Positions 23,281 through 31,732 of a stretch of 64,000 nucleotides of DNA are shown here, in pieces; position 1 is the stretch's first letter; each line of letters begins with the position of its first letter. The notes beneath the pieces are model-generated. The model worked only from the letters and a program-made list of their open reading frames with translations. It was not told the origin of the DNA and did not search any database. This DNA comes from Rhodoferax sp. (lineage in GTDB: Bacteria; Pseudomonadota; Gammaproteobacteria; Burkholderiales; Burkholderiaceae_C): positions 621,466 to 685,465 of the forward strand of contig NZ_JAAFIX010000001.1 in assembly GCF_013297935.1 (NCBI RefSeq). Direction: 5' to 3'. A program made the translations under genes and the position numbers.

Positions 23281-24477
23281 TCAGCCTTGCCTTGCCAGCC
23301 GTATCCCTGAAAACTGCCAGCAGGTGCCCGCCGGAAAGAAGTTGCGGTAGCTGGGGCGGGAGTGGCCGGGGGGCGTGGCCGCCGAGCCGCCGCGCAGCAC
23401 ATACTGGTTCACCATGAACTTGCCGTTGTACTCACCCACGGCCCCGGCTGAGGGCTGGTAGCCGGGGTAGGGCCCGTAGGACGATTGGGTCCATTGCCAC
23501 GCGGTGTCATAAACCTCGTACAGTGCACCGCTGGGTGCACAGCCGTGCGTGAGCACGGCGACTTCCCACTCCGCTTCGGTGGCAAGTCTGGCGCCTGCCC
23601 AGCGGGCATAGGCATCTGCCTCGTAGTACGACACATGCAAGGTCGCCTGCACCGGGTTCAGGGCCGCCCAGCCGCTTGAGGTGAACTCTTGCCATTGGCT
23701 ACCGGTACGCTGCCAATACAGCGGGTGCGTACGCTGGTGCAGTTGCAGCCAGTCCCAGCCCTCGGCGAGCCAATACGCCTGGTCATGGTAGCCGCCAGAC
23801 TCCACAAAGGCCTGGTACTCTGCATTGCGCACCAAGCGCGATGCAATCTGCCCTGGGGCGATGTAGGTGCGGTGGCGAGGGAGCTCGTTGTCATAGCAAA
23901 AACCAGTACCTGTGTGGCCCACTTCGGACACTCCTGACGCCAGGGGCAGCCAGGCCATGGGGGGTAAGGTGGCAGGCAGGCTAGGTGCGGCGGGCCAAGG
24001 GGGGGCCAGCGGATTGAAAAACAGCAGATGTGTGAGGTCGGTGACAAGTAACTCCTGGTGCTGTTGTTCATGGTGCAAACCTAAGGTCAGCAGCTCCAAC
24101 ACTGGCGCGGGCAGGGGCTCTGCGGTCAGGAGGGCCCATACGGCGGCATCGACATGCTGGCGGTACAGCAACACGTCTTCAAGCCCCGGGCGCGTGAGAA
24201 GCCCACGGCGCGGGCGCGGGTGCTTGTCGCCAACTTGGTTGTAATACGAATTGAACAGCACCCGATACGCGGGATGAAAGGGCCTGAACTCCGGGGCGTG
24301 GGTCTCCAGCACAAAGGTTTCAAAAAACCAGGTGGTGTGTGCCAGGTGCCACTTGGCGGGGCTGGCATCGGGCATGGACTGCGCGGCGCAGTCTTCCGCC
24401 GAGAGGCCCTCAATCAGGGCCACACTGCGTGCGCGGATGGTACGAAAAGCGTGTAAGAGGGCGCTAGGGTCAGTCAT
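23281..24477 (-). CDS. egtB: Ergothioneine biosynthesis sulfoxide synthase EgtB
   Basis: A 398-residue iron enzyme joining hercynine to a thiol donor with O2. The N-terminal DinB-like domain carries WHLAHTTWF (about 41-49) and HHEQQHQE (about 134-141), giving the His ligands of the HX3HXE iron site. The C-terminal part is an FGE-sulfatase-like domain with YEADAYARWAGARLATEAEW, NQYVLRGGS and YRNFFPAG. Its start overlaps the egtD stop (ATGA at 24474-24477). ATG 24477 is chosen; the frame extends 15 codons upstream inside egtD. Confidence 0.93.
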   Translation of the reverse strand: MTDPSALLHAFRTIRARSVALIEGLSAEDCAAQSMPDASPAKWHLAHTTWFFETFVLETHAPEFRPFHPAYRVLFNSYYNQVGDKHPRPRRGLLTRPGLEDVLLYRQHVDAAVWALLTAEPLPAPVLELLTLGLHHEQQHQELLVTDLTHLLFFNPLAPPWPAAPSLPATLPPMAWLPLASGVSEVGHTGTGFCYDNELPRHRTYIAPGQIASRLVRNAEYQAFVESGGYHDQAYWLAEGWDWLQLHQRTHPLYWQRTGSQWQEFTSSGWAALNPVQATLHVSYYEADAYARWAGARLATEAEWEVAVLTHGCAPSGALYEVYDTAWQWTQSSYGPYPGYQPSAGAVGEYNGKFMVNQYVLRGGSAATPPGHSRPSYRNFFPAGTCWQFSGIRLARQG

Positions 24478-25400
24478 GGTTGTGCATGGGCTACGGCAAA
24501 CCAGGCTTGGTCGTCGGTCCATAGGCGGGCTGTAGGAAAGCCTGCCTGGCCCAGCAGGGCCGTGAATCGCGCAGCAGAGTATTTGTAACTGTTTTCCGTA
24601 TGAATGGTCTCGCCCTTGGCAAAAATGCGCTCGCCGCCGGGCCAGAGGACCCGGGTGGGGGTCTGCGCCTGCAGATGCATTTCGATGCGCGACTCAGCCG
24701 CATTGAAGTAGGCATGGTGTTTCCATTCGCGCAGGTCAAAGTTGCTGCCAATCAAGGCGTTCACATGCGTGAGGATGTTCAGGTTAAACGCGGCGGTCAC
24801 GCCTTGGGCGTCGTTGTAGGCCGCTTCCAGCAAGGCTGGGTCTTTGGGCAGATCAAATCCGATCAAGAGTCCACCGTCGCCACCCACGCAATTGCGCATT
24901 CGCTGCAGGAGTTGCAAAGCGGCATCGGGGTCAAAGTTGCCGATGGACGAGCCCGGGTAGAACACCAGGCGGCGGGCGCTGTGCACCGCCGAAGGCAGTG
25001 CCACCGCATGCGATATGTCTGCGTGCACGGCATGCATGTCGAGCCTGGGGTGCCGGGCTTGCAGGGCCTTGACCGATTGCACCAAAAAGTCGCCCGAAAT
25101 ATCCACGCCGACAAACTGCACCGGCTCCAGCAGTGTGCACAGCGTGCTGGCCTTTGTGCAGTTGCCCGCACCAAATTCAATCAGCGTGACACCCGGACCA
25201 ATGGATGCACGCAGCTCTGGGGCGTGCATCTGCATCAAGGCAGCCTCAGTGCGGGTGGGGTAGTACTCGGGCAGCTGGGTAATTTTTTCAAACAGCGCCG
25301 AACCCGCGGCGTCATAGAAAAACTTCGGAGACAGGCTGGCTGGGGTCGCTCCCAGGCTGGCCTTGATTTCATGCGCTGCGTCGTTCACTGAATCAGACAA
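24474..25400 (-). CDS. egtD: L-histidine N-alpha-methyltransferase EgtD
   Basis: A 308-residue SAM enzyme trimethylating histidine to hercynine, the first step of ergothioneine synthesis. SPKFFYDAAGSALFEKITQL, EYYPTRTE, LIEFGAGNCTKA and FYPGSSIGNFDP are the hallmark blocks of the family. No ATG fits the N-terminus: the most likely starts are TTG 25400, which overlaps the DUF427 stop and has GGAAGG upstream, or GTG 25388. It is the middle gene of the DUF427-egtD-egtB operon. Confidence 0.92.
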   Translation of the reverse strand: MSDSVNDAAHEIKASLGATPASLSPKFFYDAAGSALFEKITQLPEYYPTRTEAALMQMHAPELRASIGPGVTLIEFGAGNCTKASTLCTLLEPVQFVGVDISGDFLVQSVKALQARHPRLDMHAVHADISHAVALPSAVHSARRLVFYPGSSIGNFDPDAALQLLQRMRNCVGGDGGLLIGFDLPKDPALLEAAYNDAQGVTAAFNLNILTHVNALIGSNFDLREWKHHAYFNAAESRIEMHLQAQTPTRVLWPGGERIFAKGETIHTENSYKYSAARFTALLGQAGFPTARLWTDDQAWFAVAHAQP

Positions 25401-25671
25401 CCTGCACGCCCTTCCAGAAGGCGACGCGGTCTTTGACGGCCATCGCTTCGGGTTTGGGGTCAGGGTAATACCACACAGCGTCACGGTTCATGTCGCCATC
25501 GACCAGCAATGAGTAGTAGCTGGCGCGGCCCTTCCAGGCGCAGCTGGTGGTGTGGTTGCTGGCCACCACATACGTTTGGTTTAACGATTGGGCCGGGAAG
25601 TAGTGGTTGCCTTCAACCAGCACGGTGTCGTCGCTTTCAGCGATCACTTTGTCTTTCCAGAGGGCACGCAT
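25393..25671 (-). CDS. DUF427 domain protein
   Basis: A 92-residue protein beginning MRALWKDKVIAESDDT, the usual DUF427 opening. VEGNHYFP, CAWKGRASYYSLLVDG and AWYYPDPKPEA are the family blocks. Role unknown. The start overlaps nothing; the stop overlaps egtD. It lies ahead of egtD and egtB in a probable operon, so it may support ergothioneine metabolism (context only). Confidence 0.88.
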   Translation of the reverse strand: MRALWKDKVIAESDDTVLVEGNHYFPAQSLNQTYVVASNHTTSCAWKGRASYYSLLVDGDMNRDAVWYYPDPKPEAMAVKDRVAFWKGVQVV

Positions 25672-25740
25672 GGCATTCCTTTTGGGTAGGGTGGGGCTTA
25701 AGTGTGGCATGGCAATCAGACCGAATGACACGGCCTCGCC

Positions 25741-25833
25741 TCACTTGGCAGCTCCGTGTTGCTGCTCCATAAAGCCGTCAAAACTGCTGCTGTCCAGCGG
25801 GGTAACGCGCGGAGTTGGGGTGATGGATTCCAT
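25741..25833 (-). pseudogene. Truncated 5' copy of trxA
   Basis: Starts MESITPTPRVTPLDSSSFD like the intact thioredoxin at 22603, then diverges after about 25 codons and stops at TGA 25741, before the WCGPC site. It retains the upstream region of trxA, so a promoter there would now face egtD instead. Confidence 0.85.
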
Positions 25834-26000
25834 GGTGTTTCCTGTTGGCTTGAATGAAGGCCAGCCGCAATGGATGGCATGCCAGCAGTGTAGAGAGGGC
25901 CGCTCGTTGGCGGAGGCCTGAGCGTCTCATTTGATGTGCCCATCGTCTCGCCCACCTGCGCTCAGTCAGTGACGGTTTGCGCGGCTACCCAGGCCTGCGG
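25751..26000. repeat. About 250-bp direct repeat, right copy
   Basis: Direct repeat of 22521-22770. Here the AraC part belongs to the intact gene and the trxA part is truncated. The 3.0 kb between the copies holds the ergothioneine operon and the broken outer-membrane-type gene. Confidence 0.92.
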
Positions 26001-26792
26001 AGGCATGCCGGTGCGGTGGGTAAAGGCGCGGGTCAAGGCCACGGCACTGGCATAGCCCACCAACGGGGCAATCGCTTTAAGCGGCTTGCCACGTTTGAGC
26101 AGGCTCTTGGCCACTGTCATGCGCCAGGCAGTGAGGTAGTCCAGCGCGGTCAGACCCGAGACGGCTTTGAAGTGGCTGGCAAAACGCGCCCGCGACATGC
26201 CCGCCGTTTCGGCCAGAGACTCTAGCGTCCAGGGATAGGCCGGCTTGTCGTGCAATGCGGTAACGGCACGTGACAAGCGCGGATCCGCCAGGGCCGCCAG
26301 AATGCCGCTGCTCACTGATGCACTGTCCAACAAATGGCGCAGCAGCAAGATGAGCAGGTATTCCATCAACAAGTCCAGCGCCGCTTGGCGGCCGCACTGC
26401 GTGTCGAAGGCTTCTTCGAACAACAGGTTCAAAGCCGGCGCGAGGGTTGGTGTGCCGCTTAGCGGCATGACAAGCATTTCGGGCATGGCCGCCACCAAGG
26501 CGCTGCGCACTTCATCGCCCAAATCCACCGAAGCACAGACCAAATCCACACCAGCGCCGTCGTCGGGCGTCAAACGATGGGCAGAGCTGCGCGGGAAAAA
26601 CAGCAGGCTGGGCTCTTCCACCCGTGTCAGGCGCCCGTGGCGATCAGTAACGCCCATGCGGCCCCGGCGCAGCAGATGCACATGGCCTGTGTTGACTTCG
26701 GCCTCAAAGGTAGAGATCTGGCACAGGTTGCCGGAGTAAAAAACCCGGGCGCTAGGCACCGAGCGAGCAAATAAGGGGGAAAGACGGTCCAT
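25962..26792 (-). CDS. AraC-family regulator (cupin_6 N-terminus)
   Basis: A 276-residue regulator. The N-terminal cupin-like region includes HVHLLRRGRMGVTDRHG and SSAHRLTP. The C-terminal helix-turn-helix pair includes LESLAETAGMSRARFASHF and PLKAIAPLVGYASAVALTRA. It is divergent from the CMD-family gene at 26910 with 117 bases between starts, an arrangement typical for regulation of that gene. Its last codons are duplicated at 22732-22780. Confidence 0.88.
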   Translation of the reverse strand: MDRLSPLFARSVPSARVFYSGNLCQISTFEAEVNTGHVHLLRRGRMGVTDRHGRLTRVEEPSLLFFPRSSAHRLTPDDGAGVDLVCASVDLGDEVRSALVAAMPEMLVMPLSGTPTLAPALNLLFEEAFDTQCGRQAALDLLMEYLLILLLRHLLDSASVSSGILAALADPRLSRAVTALHDKPAYPWTLESLAETAGMSRARFASHFKAVSGLTALDYLTAWRMTVAKSLLKRGKPLKAIAPLVGYASAVALTRAFTHRTGMPPQAWVAAQTVTD

Positions 26793-26909
26793 CGATAGAA
26801 ATACCGGTTTTGAGACGATTGGTTATTTTAAAGATACTTTTGATTACCAAAGGTATCCAACAATAACACCGTGCACATCGCACTCAACCTTTGATAGAAA
26901 GCAATCACC

Positions 26910-27449
26910 ATGTCTCGCATCGCCCCCATCGCCCTCGCCCACGCTGACGCCACGACCCAGGCCACCCTGAACGGGGTCAAGGCCAAGCTGGGCATGGTGC
27001 CCAATTTATTTGGCACTTTTGCCCGCGCACCGGCAGCGCTGAACGGCTACCTTGCCTTTTCAGACGCTTTGAGCAAAGGCCGTTTGTCGGCAGCTCAGCG
27101 CGAACTGGTCGCGCTGGCTGTGGGGCAAACCAATGCCTGCCAGTACTGCTTGTCCGCCCACACCTTGATCGGCAAAGGCGCCGGCTTGTCAGAGGCCGCC
27201 ATTCGTGATGCGCGCTTGGGCACAGCCTCAGACGCTACAGACAAAGCCGTGGTGGTGTTGGCCAACAAAATCGTGAGCCAACGCGGTGTGTTGTCCGACG
27301 CCGATCTGGCCGAAGCTGCCGCCGCCGGTGTTGACGAAGGCCTGGTCATCGAGATCAACGCCAATGTGGCGCTCAATGTCTTGACCAACTACACCAACCA
27401 CATTGCAGCAACTGACGTTGACTTCCCCGTAGTGCCTTTGGCGCTTTGA
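26910..27449 (+). CDS. Carboxymuconolactone decarboxylase/AhpD-family protein
   Basis: A 179-residue all-helical protein. NACQYCLSAHTLIGKGAG carries the CxxC-x3-H active motif of AhpD-like peroxidases. Length and layout fit the CMD family close to the YciW/peroxidase-related group. It likely acts on peroxides with a thiol donor in the cytoplasm. Divergent from AraC and convergent with the peroxiredoxin-like gene. Confidence 0.85.
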   Translation: MSRIAPIALAHADATTQATLNGVKAKLGMVPNLFGTFARAPAALNGYLAFSDALSKGRLSAAQRELVALAVGQTNACQYCLSAHTLIGKGAGLSEAAIRDARLGTASDATDKAVVVLANKIVSQRGVLSDADLAEAAAAGVDEGLVIEINANVALNVLTNYTNHIAATDVDFPVVPLAL

Positions 27450-27458
27450 GGCTGAACT

Positions 27459-27478
27459 GGCCCGGCAAGCTCCGGGCC
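27459..27478. terminator. GC-rich hairpin between convergent genes
   Basis: GGCCCGG and CCGGGCC form a perfect 7-bp stem with a 6-base loop between the CMD-family stop (27449) and the peroxiredoxin-like stop (27481). There is no T-tract, so termination would be weak or Rho-aided. Confidence 0.45.
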
Positions 27479-27480
27479 GC

Positions 27481-28029
27481 TTACACCGCTCCGGTGTATT
27501 CGCCGCGCGCCGGGTAGTCTTTGGCCACTGCAAAGTCGATAGCGCCCAACAGGTCTTGAAACGGGGGGCGCGCAAACGGCATGGTTTGCACTGCGCCGTA
27601 GTACAGCGTGCCGTCAGGGCGCACGATGAACACTGCGGGCTCCGAGAACAAGGCAGGCTCTTCAATACCGATGGAGGTTTGCCCGCGCGAGGCGCTGATG
27701 TACAGGCCCCACTCGCGCGCGGCCTTCAGGCTCAGGCCATAGCCAAACTTGACGCCCTTGGCGCTGACCTTGGCGGCCATTTGCTGGCCGCGGTCTGCGT
27801 CGTCACTGCTAATGGCCACCACCTGCACGCCCCGGCTGGCAAATTCGGGGGCCAAGCGCTCCAACTCCAACAGGTATTTGGCGCACAGGGGGCAGTGCAG
27901 CCCGCGGTAAAACACCAGCAGGTCAAATTTCTCACCCGGGTTGGCACCGAGTACAAACCGGTCACCGGTGGTGAGCGCCACATTCAGGGCGGGCACGGGG
28001 AAGCGGGGCATGAGGGACTGTGAGCGCAT
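27481..28029 (-). CDS. Peroxiredoxin-like (AhpC/TSA family) protein
   Basis: A 182-residue thioredoxin-fold protein. VFYRGLHCPLCAKYLLELE carries a CxxC at the peroxidatic position, as in the PrxQ/AhpC-TSA-like group; SSDDADRGQQMAAK and PAVFIVRPDGTLYYG are family blocks. ATG 28029 is used rather than the upstream start at 28083, which would run into the intergenic region. It is divergent from the next AraC gene (87 bases), its probable regulator. Confidence 0.85.
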   Translation of the reverse strand: MRSQSLMPRFPVPALNVALTTGDRFVLGANPGEKFDLLVFYRGLHCPLCAKYLLELERLAPEFASRGVQVVAISSDDADRGQQMAAKVSAKGVKFGYGLSLKAAREWGLYISASRGQTSIGIEEPALFSEPAVFIVRPDGTLYYGAVQTMPFARPPFQDLLGAIDFAVAKDYPARGEYTGAV

Positions 28030-28115
28030 GGGGGTTTCCTTGCAGGATGAAAAAAACCCATTGTGCGGTACGATTAGCAACAACTAGTACAAAAAGCTTT
28101 GCAATTCATTCAGAA

Positions 28116-28919
28116 ATGACTCCATCCCCTGCTCCCAACACAGCCCGTCTGGACCGCCTCTCGGCCTTGCTACTGGCCGCCGCACCCCGCGTAGAGATGG
28201 GCGCGGCCAGTGGGCAACCCAACAGCTTGTCGGTGAGTCTGCTGGCCAACCCGGGCGCTGCGCCCCATAGCCTGACGGTTGCGCACGGCCCCCATAGCGG
28301 AGCGGCTGGCACGCCCTCGCCCACCCCTGCTGTGGTGATGCAGGTGCACCTGGACGGCCCGGCAGCACCCATGCTGATGCGCGAATTTGCGCAGCCCATG
28401 GAGCTGCCGCTTGCCGGGACCGATGGTGCGCTGGCACAGGCAGTGCAGCTGCTGTGCAACGAGCTGGCCGCGCCCCGCTGCGGGCAACCCGCCATGCTGG
28501 CCAGCGCGGGCAATATGTTGTTCATTGGGCTGCTGCGCCACCTGGTGGCTCAGCCGCAAACCCGCCAGGGCTTGTTTGCGGGCCTGAGCGATCCGCGCAT
28601 TGCGGTGGCACTGGTGGCCATGCACGAGCAGCCGCACACCGCCTGGAGCCTAGAGTCTTTGGCCGAGCGGGCGGGCATGTCACGCACCGCCTTTGCCACC
28701 CGATTCAAAGACGCCATGGGCACGCCGCCCGGCAAATACCTCGCGCAGCTGCGCCTGCAGATCGCGCAGCGCGCGGTGCAGTCCGGCAAGGGGCTCAAAG
28801 GCGCGGCTCGCGCGTCCGGCTACAAAGATGTGTCTGCCTTGTCACGTGCACTGGGGCGCGCGCGCAGCCCGGCCGGCGGCGTGGCAACGACCGGCGCCAC
28901 TATGAACCCCAGTTTGTAA
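28116..28919 (+). CDS. AraC-family regulator (cupin_6 N-terminus)
   Basis: A 267-residue regulator with an Ala/Pro-rich N-terminus, a cupin-like half, and a helix-turn-helix pair (LESLAERAGMSRTAFATRF and GLKGAARASGYKDVSALSRA). ATG 28116 is preferred; the frame opens earlier at 28020. It resembles the regulator at 25962 and is likewise divergent from a redox enzyme gene, so the two pairs may come from an old duplication. Confidence 0.85.
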   Translation: MTPSPAPNTARLDRLSALLLAAAPRVEMGAASGQPNSLSVSLLANPGAAPHSLTVAHGPHSGAAGTPSPTPAVVMQVHLDGPAAPMLMREFAQPMELPLAGTDGALAQAVQLLCNELAAPRCGQPAMLASAGNMLFIGLLRHLVAQPQTRQGLFAGLSDPRIAVALVAMHEQPHTAWSLESLAERAGMSRTAFATRFKDAMGTPPGKYLAQLRLQIAQRAVQSGKGLKGAARASGYKDVSALSRALGRARSPAGGVATTGATMNPSL

Positions 28920-28972
28920 GAATTTGGGGGTTGGCAGGACCAATGGTCTTTACCCCACATTGCCAACTCACG

Positions 28973-29449
28973 ATGTACACCCGACTTATCCGCTGCGCCG
29001 CGTTGCTGCTGGCCGCGCTCGCCACATTGGCCTATGCCGCCGAGCCTGTGAGCACCGGCTGGATGAGTGGTGCAGCCATTGGTGGCAAAGATGCGGTGTC
29101 GTATTACTCTCCCGAAGCCAAAGCCAGCCACCAAGTGGTGGAAGGCAGCGCCACGTTTACCGTGCAGTATTTGGGCGTACCGTGGCGCTTTGCGTCCAAG
29201 GCCAGCGCTGACAAGTTTGCAGCCAACCCGGCAGCCTATGCGCCGCAGTACAACGGGCATTGCTCTAACGGGTTGTCGCTGGGCGAAGGGCTGATTCCTA
29301 CCAACGGCTCGGTGTGGGAGTTTTTTGGCGACAAGCTGCATTTGTTTTACGCCGAGCGCGGCCGCCAGCGCTGGCTCAACGGCGACTGGAAGGCCTATCG
29401 CCAGCAGGCCGACAAGGCCTGGCAAGACATAGTGGCCGCCGGGCGCTGA
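28973..29449 (+). CDS. YHS domain-containing exported protein
   Basis: A 158-residue protein. MYTRLIRCAALLLAALATLA is a signal peptide ending near AYA-AEP. The mature part has GGKDAVSYYSPEAKA, VPWRFASKASADKFAANPAA and APQYNGHCSNG, matching the YHS protein at 15177. A ligand or partner is not known. Transcribed with or just after the AraC gene. Confidence 0.83.
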   Translation: MYTRLIRCAALLLAALATLAYAAEPVSTGWMSGAAIGGKDAVSYYSPEAKASHQVVEGSATFTVQYLGVPWRFASKASADKFAANPAAYAPQYNGHCSNGLSLGEGLIPTNGSVWEFFGDKLHLFYAERGRQRWLNGDWKAYRQQADKAWQDIVAAGR

Positions 29450-29517
29450 GGCGTCTCTATGTGATTGCGTTGCACCCCAACAAGCCATTCACCGGTTTCG
29501 GGGGCCGGAAGGCATGA

Positions 29518-30354
29518 CTACTGCCAGAACTGCGCATCGAGCAGCAGCTCGTGCACCACTTCAGCCTCGCCGGGGTTGGCCACTACCAAGTGCAGACGCG
29601 GGGCGCCTTGTGCGGGGGTGGCCACGATCCACGAGGCCAAGGTGTACTCGCGGCCTTTGCGCCACAAGCTGTTTTCGGGGCCGTCGTGTTGGTCACGGGC
29701 CAGTGTGCTGAATAGCGCGAGGGTGTAGGGCGCGGCGTTTTCGCCCAGCAGGGCGTTGATACGCTGGTAGCGGGTGCGGCTGCTCTCGCCGGCTTTTTGC
29801 GGCTGGGCACTGGCGAGTGCCGGGTCCAGGTAGTGATTGGTGTGGGTGGTGGTGCCATTGGCGGTCACGCTGAGCGCGTAGATGCCGTGCAGGCCGACCT
29901 CCACGGTCAGCACCTTGCTGTGGTCCGACACCAGAAAGAAATTAGCACGCGACTGAGAGAACACTTTGTCGGCGTCGGCCACCAGCGCGTCTACGCTGGC
30001 GTAGTCGGTCAGGATTTTGACCATCACACCGTGCATGCCGGGCTGGTCTGCGCGCACGCTGCGCGCCAGGCTGCTGCTGGCGGCCGACACAATGGTCAGC
30101 CCCTGCGCATTCACCCCGGCCTTGAGACCCGGGTCGCCATTACCCTCGGCAAACAAGCCCAAGTAGGCAAAGCCTTTGGCAGGCCGCACTTTTTTAAGCA
30201 CCTGGCGGTGGTCGGGTGCCCAGTCGCGGTTTTTGGATATTAGGGTGCCGCCACCGGCAGCTGCAGCGCCCGCCGCTCCCCACAATGTGCAGGCCAGCGC
30301 AGGCCATGGGCTCAAGGCGCAGACAAGAGCGAGGATCAGGGCTTTGTTGAGCAT
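29518..30354 (-). CDS. Exported C45/choloylglycine-hydrolase-like Ntn hydrolase
   Basis: A 278-residue protein. The signal peptide (LNKALILALVCALSPWPALA) is followed directly by CTLWGAAG, so signal cleavage would expose an N-terminal Cys nucleophile. LISKNRDWAPD and VNAQGLTIVSA are conserved blocks of the linear-amide C-N hydrolase superfamily. Substrate not predictable. ATG 30354 is used. The gene lies 22 bases after the YafY-type regulator on the same strand. Confidence 0.75.
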   Translation of the reverse strand: MLNKALILALVCALSPWPALACTLWGAAGAAAAGGGTLISKNRDWAPDHRQVLKKVRPAKGFAYLGLFAEGNGDPGLKAGVNAQGLTIVSAASSSLARSVRADQPGMHGVMVKILTDYASVDALVADADKVFSQSRANFFLVSDHSKVLTVEVGLHGIYALSVTANGTTTHTNHYLDPALASAQPQKAGESSRTRYQRINALLGENAAPYTLALFSTLARDQHDGPENSLWRKGREYTLASWIVATPAQGAPRLHLVVANPGEAEVVHELLLDAQFWQ

Positions 30355-30376
30355 GGCGCGATTGTGCGCCCGGTGT

Positions 30377-31090
30377 TTAGCCACCACCTGTCAGCCGCTC
30401 CAGTGTGCCGGGCGGGGCGGCGGTGCGCAGGTAGTCGGCCAGCGCTTTGCCCGCCTCGTCACTAAAAGGCGCATCGGAATGCACTTGCAGGCTGGCGATG
30501 CGGTCCAGCCGGAAGCTGCGAAAGTCGTGGCGCTGCTCGCACCAGCAGGCCAGCGTCCACACGCTGCCCCAGAAGAAACAACCCAGTGGCCGCACGGTGC
30601 GCTCGGTGGCCTGACCGTGGGCATCGCGGTAGTGCAGCTGCACACGGTGGTGCGCGTGCACGGCTTCGCGCAGGGTTTGCAAATGCGCTTGTAGCGCGGG
30701 CTCCAGCGTGGCGGGCGGCGCATAGAGCGCCATGCTTTGGGCGGCAGCGCGCGCCGCAGGTGGCAGCACCGAGAGAATTTTTCCCAGCGCCGCCTGCGAG
30801 GCGCGGGCCATGGCCGGGTCTTGCCAGCCTTGAGCCATGCGCACACTGGCTACCAGGGCGCGGGCTTCGTCTACCGAAAACATGAGCGGCGGCAGCTCAA
30901 AGCCGCTCCCCATGCGGTAGCCCACTCCGGCCTCGCCCTCGATAGGCACACCTTGGTGCTGCAGGTCGGCCACGTCGCGGTACACGGTGCGCGGCGACAC
31001 TTCGAGCCGCTGCGCCAACCACAGTGCGGTGCTCAGGCGGCGCCCGCGAATGAGCTGTACCAGCTGAAAAAGACGATCGGCGCGGCGCAT
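30377..31090 (-). CDS. YafY/WYL-domain transcriptional regulator
   Basis: A 237-residue regulator. An HTH_11 domain (ADRLFQLVQLIRGRRLSTA, SPRTVYRDVADLQ) is followed by a WYL region with HYRDAHGQATERTVRPLGC and a ligand-binding SFRLDRIASL segment. It probably controls the adjacent hydrolase gene, since both face the same way with a 22-base gap. Confidence 0.85.
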   Translation of the reverse strand: MRRADRLFQLVQLIRGRRLSTALWLAQRLEVSPRTVYRDVADLQHQGVPIEGEAGVGYRMGSGFELPPLMFSVDEARALVASVRMAQGWQDPAMARASQAALGKILSVLPPAARAAAQSMALYAPPATLEPALQAHLQTLREAVHAHHRVQLHYRDAHGQATERTVRPLGCFFWGSVWTLACWCEQRHDFRSFRLDRIASLQVHSDAPFSDEAGKALADYLRTAAPPGTLERLTGGG

Positions 31091-31115
31091 GGCAAGGCGG
31101 GTGGAGTTGCAGGCA

Positions 31116-31176
31116 TTTTGAGGCTGTAGCCCACATGATACCTGCGCCAGTAGCTACTAAAACTGTAGCAAACTCG
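31116..31176 (-). repeat. Interspersed intergenic repeat, copy on minus strand
   Basis: Minus strand reads TTTGCTACAGTTTTAGTAGC, GGCGCAGGTA and GTGGGCTACAGCC, the same order as the copy at 3347. It fills the space between the VOC gene and the YafY-type gene. Confidence 0.75.
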
Positions 31177-31196
31177 CTTTTGATCGACGTGGAGAA

Positions 31197-31574
31197 TTAA
31201 GCGATGGCGTGCAGGCCCACGCGGTTGCCGTCGAGGTCGCACACATGGGCAAAGAAGCCCATGCCCGGTGGCAGTGCGGTGCGCGGCTGCGCCACGGTGC
31301 CGCCCGCCGCTTGCGCACGGGCCAAGGCCGCGTCGAGTGAGGGCGACGCATCAAGGTACACCAGCGTGCCGCCCGACGAGGGCGCTGGCGCGGTGGGGCC
31401 CATCAAGAGCGCGCCGCCCGTGCCGTCGGCCTCGGGGTCATAAGCAAACACCGCACCTTGGCTGGGGCCCATGGCTTCGCGGCGCATGGGGCGCTGCAGC
31501 ACGGTTTCGTAAAAGGCTTGGGCAGCGTCGAGTTGGGTGGTGGGAATCTCAAACCAGCTGATGGCGTTTTTCAT
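31197..31574 (-). CDS. VOC-family (glyoxalase/bleomycin-resistance fold) protein
   Basis: A 125-residue protein with two beta-alpha-beta-beta-beta modules. ISWFEIPTTQLDAAQAFYE is the usual opening and FFAHVCDLDGNRVGLHA the C-terminal block. The metal-ligand positions are only partly visible, so it might be a non-enzymatic member. Cytoplasmic. Confidence 0.83.
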   Translation of the reverse strand: MKNAISWFEIPTTQLDAAQAFYETVLQRPMRREAMGPSQGAVFAYDPEADGTGGALLMGPTAPAPSSGGTLVYLDASPSLDAALARAQAAGGTVAQPRTALPPGMGFFAHVCDLDGNRVGLHAIA

Positions 31575-31732
31575 AGGTAGCTCCTAATGTGTTGAAGAAG
31601 CCTCGATGGTGCGCACCCCCTGCTGACAGCGTGGTGTCAGTAGCCTGAACGCCTGCAGCATATTCCCCGCTCACTCCCCTGTAAGGTTTAGCGACCCACG
31701 GCGACCTAGCTCCACTAGCCACGGAGTCCGCC

